Part shown: positions 45,101 to 54,100 of the stretch, piece after piece
Numbering within the stretch: position 1 is the stretch's first letter
Layout of the letters: each line of letters opens with the position of its first letter
Assembly (NCBI GenBank): GCA_902728285.1
Contig: CACVBU010000681.1
Coordinates: 3,140,413-3,204,412 of the forward strand
Reading direction: 5' to 3'
Source: Clytia hemisphaerica
Lineage: Eukaryota; Cnidaria; Hydrozoa; Leptothecata; Clytiidae
DNA: 64,000 bases
The notes under the pieces: generated by a model
Seen by the model: only the letters and a program-made list of their open reading frames with translations
Databases searched by the model: none
What the model was told of the DNA's origin: nothing
Made by a program: the position numbers and the translations under genes

Positions 45101-48100
45101 GCTAGATCCACTAGCCTATACTAGACGTCACCCGCGTTTTTTCTAAGCAATTAACGTCTATTCCACTTTGCGACTTTTTCGGATGTTTTGAGCCCGGGTT
45201 GTCGGGCTCTAAAGATTCGGTTTTTGGACGTCATTGTTTACTTTCGAAACTCCTGCAGTAGCAAAAAAATCGAATTTGCGTCAAAGCACTTGAAAGGCTT
45301 CTATTTTTCAAAAATCATCAATGTGGAACTCACTAAGAAACGAGATGAAAAATCCCGGTTTTTAGTGAGGTGCTCGCCATAGGTTTACTTTCCCTCGAAT
45401 GCTTTCGATGATGTAGCGCCGTTTGACTTTAATTTTAAACACTGCAATAGCTTCTTTACGGGTACCCCTTCAAAAAAAACTTTGATCAAAGATGGCGGAT
45501 ATAGCTTGGTCCAGGCTATATAAAGGTCAGTGGCCATAATCTATCGCCAAATGAGATGGCAAAAACTGGAAGTCTGGAAGGATGAATGGTCTGTATAAAA
45601 GTCAAAAATTACTATTCGTAAACCTATGTACATCTGATAAGCGTCCGGCACTTTTTAGCGGGCAGCGCTCTTTAGTGGCACTTATAGGAGGGCGGCTGTT
45701 AATAAAGGAAATACGATAGCTATTTCAAAACAAATTTTATAACAAACTCTTGATGACCCCTTCTCAGCCACTCTTTCATCGTCTTTAAGTCAACGATCAA
45801 CGACATACCAGATAAAACACGGAACGCGACTCGAAGTACGTCGTCAACAACCTCCTCCATACAACAAGACAACGCTTCTATACATCAAGTACCGGTAAAT
45901 GAAGTTTATTGGGATTAATTTTTGCGTATTTTTGTCTTTCGTGAAAATAAAATTCGCGAAATAATGTGAGATTGTTGAATCATGAAATTAAATCTCGCGA
46001 AAAATTAATCCGATTGAAGAAGTTGAGACAAAAGTTTCAGTTATATCTAATATTCTAACAATTGGAGACTTTTCTCAAGACTTAGTATAGTTGAGATCTT
46101 CAATATTTTTAACTTAGAGAAAAAATTTTTTCTTGGTTAGCCTCATTCCTCGAATCCTTACTAAAAGTTGAAATTTATTACGATATGGTTTTTCCTCTTT
46201 TTTTCAAATCGTGCCTTTCGATAAGACCAGGGAATGGAACACTAACAATAAATCATCTTATGAGTCACTTTTTGAATAGCCCTAATTTTTTAACAAATTT
46301 CCTTTCCTCATTTTAGCTTGGAACAATGGAAGTTTTTTCAAAAGAGAAATCTGTAAGTAATAAGATAAAATAGTACTATAATTCGAGCTGATGCTCTAGT
46401 AAATCTGGTTGAACCCGTCTTTTATCTTAGAAGAAGCGACAATACACGGGTTTCGAATTAAATTTTTGCTTAGCTTTAGCTTTGATCCCATGTAAATTTG
46501 CACGAAAAATATCAAGTAAACAGAACGAAAATTGGCCGTGTATCAAGCAATTTTAGCTCATTTTTCCATTTTGACAGACTTTATGGGTCATTATGAAAAC
46601 AAAAAACATTAAAATAAAAAGTCAATCGTTTAATCATATTTCTTTTATTGAATTTAAAATAGAAAAACATCTTTTGAATGAACACCTGGCTTTCAAAAGA
46701 GAAGAAAGGAAATATATCAACCTTTTATAAGGCATTTCCCCTTATCGCTCCTTTTATTTACTTGATTTTTTCTCTCGCGCCAGATTTAATTCGAAACCCG
46801 TGTATTGCGTAATAATTTCCACCATACCTCATCGGGGAAACCATAATCAGGATTCACTCGTCCGGGGAAAATTTTAGTCCGGGAAAAATCTAGTCAATTG
46901 ACTCAAAATTGTATCACAACCCGGCTCAAATTTGCCGGGGAAATTCCTTATGTCACCCTCGACTACGATATCGTAAATCACATACTTTTATCTAGTCTGA
47001 ATCACAAGCCTCCATAGATACACTCTGTATAAGAAACTCATTTGTTAGAGGTTGGGGGAGGGGTTCATGGTTGGCGGAGGAGCGGAATTCGACGGGAAAA
47101 TTTGGAGGGATTTTGGAAACTAGGTCCAATCTCGGAGACGGAAAAACGGACTTTAGCAGAAAATTGGTCGGAAATTTGGAAAAGATATCTAAAATTCCTG
47201 TGGGATTTTTGACGGAAATTTCGAATTTCAAAAAAATTTTCGGTTGCGGAATTTTAGTGTTCGTTTAGACGGTTTGATGGAATTTACGGGAAAAGAATTA
47301 TTGGAATGACTGAATTGGGTACCCCCTGAAACCCTCCCTAGGTCAAGCCTAGCCTAGCCAGTACCTTCCCACAAACCAAATTTTTTCTTTGTTTTATGGT
47401 CAGTTACACTTTGAAGCGTTTTTCGAAAGTTATTGCACTACGATAAAAAAGCGGTTTTCGGCTAACAGGCTAAGCCTAGCCTTTATCTCTATCAATTTTT
47501 TTGTATAGGGTTATATGGCAGAGAGTGATCATGAAAACTTGGTGAAAGAACATTTGACCAATCGAATCGCACAGTTGACGAAACAGGTACCTTTTGATAT
47601 GATTATATGTTACACTTAGATTCAGACAAAGTATAAAGTAAGCAAAGGTTAATGAAAGAGACAAACTGATACTATCTCGTAACAATTATCGTATTATCAT
47701 ATAACACCCATATTGCTATATAACATGGGTTATAAATGACTCCAGTCTAATGTCCTTTTCATACGATAGGTAGTAGTGCTATTTAAGGCCTTTAAACAGG
47801 ATTTTCTTATTTAGTAGCATTTTTTTTGGCAAAAATATCCTCTGATACGCTCTTCGTTATATCTCAGTCTAACACTTGACTTTTCTCAAAGACTTAGTAT
47901 AGTTGGATCTTCAATATTTTAACTTAGAGAAAAAGTTTTTTCTTGGTTAGCCTCATTCCTCGAATCCTTACTAAAAGTTGAAATTTATTACGATATGGTT
48001 TTTCCTCTTTTTTCAAATCGTGCCTTTCGATAAGACCAGGAATGAACACACACATAAATCCCAAAAAAATATCCGTCGATACTATCTCGTAAAACATCGT

Positions 48101-51100
48101 CTTATCATATAACACCCATATTACTATATAACATGGGTTATAAACCACTCCAGTCTAATGTCCTTTTCATACGATAGGTAGTAGTGCTATTTAAGGCCTT
48201 TAAACAGGATTTTCTTATTTAGTAGCATTTTTTTTGGCCAAAAATATCCTTCTGATACTATCTCTTCAGTTATATCTAATATTCTAACAATTGGAGACTT
48301 TTCTCAAGACTTAGTATAGTTGAGATCTTCAATATTTTTAACTTAGAGAAAAAGTTTTTTCTTGGTTAGCCTCATTCCTCGAATCCTTACTAAAAGTTGA
48401 AATTTATTACGATATGGTTTTTCCTCTTTTTTCAAATCGTGCCTTTCGATAAGACCAGGGAATGGAACACTAACAATAAATCCAAAAAAATATCCTTCTG
48501 ATACTATCTCGTAACAATTATCGTATTATCATATAACACCCATATTACTATATAACATGGGTTATAAATGACTCCAGTCTAATGTCCTTTTCATACGATA
48601 GGTAGTAGTGCTATTTAAGGCCTTTGTTTAAACAGGATTTTCTTATTTAGTAGCATTTTTTTTGGCCAAAAATATCCTTCTGATCTGTTCTGATACTATC
48701 TCGTAACAATTATCGTATAATCATGAAACACCAATATTACTATATAACATGGTTTATAAACGACTCCAGTCTATGTTATCCTTAGTATCTACATAAATAC
48801 ATCGCTGTTAGTCTCGTTTTTTGAAATACTTGACGTCACTCAACCCTCATAACCTCAAATCCCCTTTCCACGCAGCTTGGGTTAATTGGTGTATTGTTGT
48901 CTGAGTTTGTTCGATAATCCAAAATTCTTTGATTGATTTATGCGGTTGCTTTACAAATTAATCATGAATGTCTATCGTCTGATAGATTACAGATTTAAAT
49001 TATGAATGTATATCGTCTCAACCCTCATAGACACAAAACCCTTTTACATACAGCTTGGGTTAATTGGTGCATTTTTGTCTGAGTTTGTTCACTGATCCAA
49101 AATTCCTTGATTGGTTTATGCGGTCGCTTTACAAATTAATCATGAATGTCTTTCGTCTGATTTAAACTTTGTCAAGACACGAAAGTTGCATCTTTTATTA
49201 GTTACGCCGGAAAGCCTTCCCAGCTGGCACACAACGTTTTTTCGACGTTTATATAACGTTCACAACGTCCAAATAACGTTAGATGAACGTTGAAACAACG
49301 TTGTGTACCAGCTGCCTTTGTAATTAGTTTCCCATCTATTTTCATCTCATTAGTAAAATCATCTATTGACTGTTTAATTAGATTTTCGACCGCAAGAAAC
49401 AATTGTTTAGTACCTTTTGCTTGGTTCAAAGTTTTAAAAGCTTTTATTCATTATTTAAAAGATTTCATATGGTTTTTTATAAGATTGAGCTTTTCCAGAA
49501 AAAAATTGAAAATATAATATTTTTTGAAAATTTACCCCCCGGACAAGCATCAGTTGACCCCCGTACTTTCAAAATTGCCCCTAAACTGAGCAAATTTGCC
49601 CAAAAGAAGACAAATTTTGCAGGTTTTTCCCTACCCCCGGACAAAATACCCAATGTATCCTCCATCCCCCATGTACAAAAATTTTCTGAAAGAACCCAAT
49701 CTGTCAGATTGGGGGGAGATCCGGCTGATTATACTTGTTTGTATTTAAAGGGGCCCTAAAATGACTTTTTCTAAGTCTTTTCTAAATACTATGACTTAAA
49801 TTGTTCATAGAAAATATATTCTCAACTTCAGTTGAGCTACAATCTGACAATGTCTGTCTGTCTGTCTGTGTGTGTGTGTGTGTGTGTCTGTCTGTCACAA
49901 AAACTTTAGGGCAGCCTGGAGACTTTAAGAATTGTTCGATTTGGCTGAAATTTGGCACACTTGTTCCTTGGGTGAATATCTGGGGGTGTTTTTTTTATTT
50001 TTTGAAAATTTTGATTTTTGAGGCCTGGGGACGAGTTTTTCGCCAAAACGAGGCTAAAACTTTGGGGCAGCCTGGAGACTTCAAAAATGGTCATATTTAG
50101 CTGAAATTTGGCACACTTGTTCCTTGGGTGAATATCTGGGGGTGCTTTTTTCATTTTTTGAAAATTTCGATTTTTGGGGCCTGGGGACGAGTTTTTCGCC
50201 AGAACGAGGCTGAAACTTTGGGGCAGCCTGGAGACTTCAAAAATAGTCATATTTAGCTGAAATTTGGCACACTTGTTCCTTGGGTGAATATCTGGGGGGT
50301 GTTTTTTTCATTTTTCAAAAATCTTGATTTTTGGGGCCTGGGGACGAGTTTTTCACCAAAACGAGGCTAGAACTTTGGGGCAGCCTGGAAACTTCAAAAA
50401 TTGTCGTATTTAGCTGAAATTTGGCACACCTCTTCCTTGGGTAAATATCTGGAAGCTTTTTTTTTCATTTTTCAAAAATCTTGATTTTTGGGGCCTGGGG
50501 ACGAGTTTTCCGCCAAAATGAGGCTAAAACTTTAGAGCAGAGCCTACAGGCCTCAAAAATGGTTGGATTTGGCTGAAATTTGGCACACTTGTTCCTTGGG
50601 TGAATATCTGGGGGTCTACAATTGGGCCTATGAATAATTTGAAGCCACTGAAGTTGAGCCCAGTGCGTTGCGCACGTTCGACTATTATGTAACCACCCGC
50701 TTTATCCACTGCGTGCCCAAGAATAATGCAATTAAGGGCCATTGAAAAAGGGCCGATAATGTTGTTAAAATCGTCTTTTTACCTTGTATATGCAATAGAT
50801 ACAATAGCACACCGCTATGCAAGCGTCATAATTATTACTTTTAACATTTGACCGAAATTCAATCCCACAATCCTTTTAATATTGATTCGTAATGCGTGCA
50901 ATTTATTACTTTTGTATTGTCAATAAGTGTAATTGAAACTTGCAAAAGCAATTAATGCAAAGAATGATGGGATTAAAACTCGGACAAACAGTAATTTTGA
51001 TGCTTTTTTTTTAGAATCACTTCGGTATGGTATGAGATTGGAGTCGTTTATAATGCGTGTAATACAGTAGTATAGGCGTTATATATGATGATACGATTAT

Positions 51101-54100
51101 TGTTACGGGGTTTAGTTTGTATAAAATTGTTCCTTCCATTATACTTTTTCCTTTATTTTTACTAATATGGTATTCCCTCGATGTTCTGAAATTTTCTAAT
51201 TTTTCTTTTTTAAATGTTATTTCCAATCTTATCATTTTTTTTTTCTAGCTACAAATCACGGATAGTAAATGTATCAATTTCTACCATGAAGCACATTCAT
51301 TATACAAACAAATCGTTCTGGCAGATAAGAACAAACAAAAACTCACCAACGAAATTGTGGATTCGAACAAACGCGTTGAAACACTACAAGTATGTAGCCT
51401 TTTATTTTTCATTATCTTCTAATAAAATTACGGAAGGTACAGTTGTCGCTCTCTAATTCGATGTTCTACTACGAATTTGATCCCTATGGAAATAACGATT
51501 ACTGATATTAGAGACCCGGATCAGCGATATCTTTCGCGGGACGCAACCGCAACTGCTTGTGGTTAGTTCGAAAGTAAATAGGTAGTAGAGAAATCTGAAA
51601 AATTTCCGAAAAATCCAGGCTAATGTTTTTCATTCGGGAAGTTTCTTACCAGTTTAAAAAGAATCTTCTCGATCAAACTAGTGATGGAGACTGCCAGAGT
51701 CGAATTCGCAAGAGAGATTAGAAAATACCCAAGAACATCACAAATAGGGAGCTCGTCAAGATTCGTTTCAGCTGAATGGACAAAAATTATTTAAGATATA
51801 GAGTAGACTGGAGTCGTTAATAATGCGTGTAATACAGTAGTATAGGCGTTATATGATAATATGATTATTCTTACAGTTTTCAGTTTGACTAAAATTGTTC
51901 CCTCCATTACTTTTTGCTTTATCTCTACTATGTCTGAATTAGTCGTCTAGTTTGCTAGACTAGATATAGAGAGGGATTTGATTTATGCAGAAATTGAGCC
52001 GATTATTTTCCTCTATTTTCCGGCCTTAGACTCTCTAATTATTAATGTATTCTGACGCATGTTATGCTTATTGAACTATTGCGGTTATGGGGAAATGATC
52101 AATAATAGATATCACGCTTTCTTGCACGTGGTCATAACTTTTACGTAATGAGGAATTAGTAAAAGAGAGATTAAAGTCGGATTCTATGATAGGTTGAACT
52201 TTGACCTGGTTCTAGACGAATGATGGTGTGTTTTCTTTCGTTTTTGATGGTTAAATATTATTAGCCACGATTTATGATGAAATGATATGATATGAAATTT
52301 GAGCTAGGTTTCTTAAGAAATATGAACTTTTAACAGATTGTGTACTTGATTGATTTATTTCTTAGTTTGTGGAGGGTTTTGTTTTCGCTGTGTCTGTTTT
52401 GAGTTTGAAAACCCCCTTCTCACAACAGACCCAGTACGATTTTCTTCAACCAGTGGGGATAAAAATGACGGTATGAAACTCGATGGTAATTGATATTCCC
52501 ATGATTTTTTATGCGCTCGGGATTTCAATACTTTTGTTCCCAAGTCAGAAAATTCAGTGGTGATGGGAAAATAGCATAATATTTTACAGTGAGGATTGGT
52601 TTATTTGATTATTTTCAGTGGGGACAAAAATTGGAGGATAATTTTCTACCGGGGACGATATTTTGGCCAATTTTCCCAGTGGGAAGGGGTCCAATTTGGT
52701 CTGTGAGAAGGGGTCCAATTTGGTCTGTGAGAAGGGGGTGTGTTTAAGTAATCCTTATTACATATTTTTGTACTGGTTTGTTTTAGTATGTACTTGGAAT
52801 CGTTTTTTTTTTCATTGTAGGTATATATTTCTAATTTGTATTATGTCAGTTTGGCCTGTTATGGCCAGTTATGGTTGGTGGTTCCTAGTTAGGTTTCTTA
52901 GAGTATGAAGTCCTTGGTACGTTTTTTTATAAGAATATCCAAAAATTTTGAAGCCTCAGGACATTTTGATTTTTCAGTCTAAAAATGTTCTTAACATGTA
53001 TATATCGGACGGAGGATCGAGACAAAAATACCATTAGATGCTAGAAATTTCCTAAAAATGTTCTTAACATGTTCTTATTCACCATTTTGTGAGCCAATTT
53101 TCTTAAGAAATTGGCCATTTACGAGTCTGCAAATTCTTACAATGTTCGTAGCTTGTTCTTGACATTTTGGCCATCGAAGCCTTATGTTCTTATATAGTTA
53201 TTCCTTCTTATTTGTTCTTATAAAAAACGTGTATGATGTACAATCTGCAATCTTAAGAATGATATTGGCATTTCTAGATTCGATTAGTTTTACATTTATT
53301 TGTAAATATGTTCCTTTTAAATCCCAAGCTATATCAACTTATCAACTTATCAACTTTACAAAATTGACTTATTTATCTCTTTATGAAGTAGATTTATTAT
53401 TTATCTTTGTATGATTGCCTGCACATTGCCTATAAACCGACGACTATTTGATAGATATTTTTTGTTATAAAGTTGGTTTATATTTTTCGAATCTTAAATT
53501 TTTGTTCCAGTTTTAACTTGGCGAAACCAACTCAATTAGTTGTTTTACGGGCCCGACCGACCCTGAAATTTCAAAAATCAAAATAAAAGTAAAATTAATT
53601 TTTATAGTGTATTTTTATTTCCCTTGCTTTACAGACTGCCAAATTGTGGTAGTTTTTTCAAAGGTTTCGAGAATTTTATGTTAAATTTTTCTATGAATTC
53701 GAGCTTTTTATATGTCTTTTTATTTATTCGAATTTTTGTCAAGACGTAGTAGTTTTTGCTGTCTTTTTAGGATATTTTATTTTTGGACCTACCTCCGGGT
53801 ACCCCGGTGGAGGTTCTATAAATTAACCCATGTCCGTCCGTTCGTTCGTCCGTCCGTCCGTCCGTCTGTTACCAGCTTTTCTCAGGATTGGCTCATTAGT
53901 TTTTTCTGATTTTTTGCACAATGATGCAAAATGGCAATGCTCAGAACGTGACGGAGCCCGATTTTTGAGAAAAAATTTATTTGGGCAAATTTGGGCCAAA
54001 AACTACCTAAAAATAGGGTTTTTTGGACTTTGTGCAAAATCCTGTCATTACTTTTTTCTGATTTTTTGTACAAAGATGGAGGGCAAGATTCTCTAAAGAA

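Noticed and set aside
49906..50250. A 114-codon minus-strand ORF with a repeated PPDIHPRNKCAKFQ pattern
   Set aside because: It is the translated VNTR of about 150 bp; the repeats in the protein mirror the DNA repeat.
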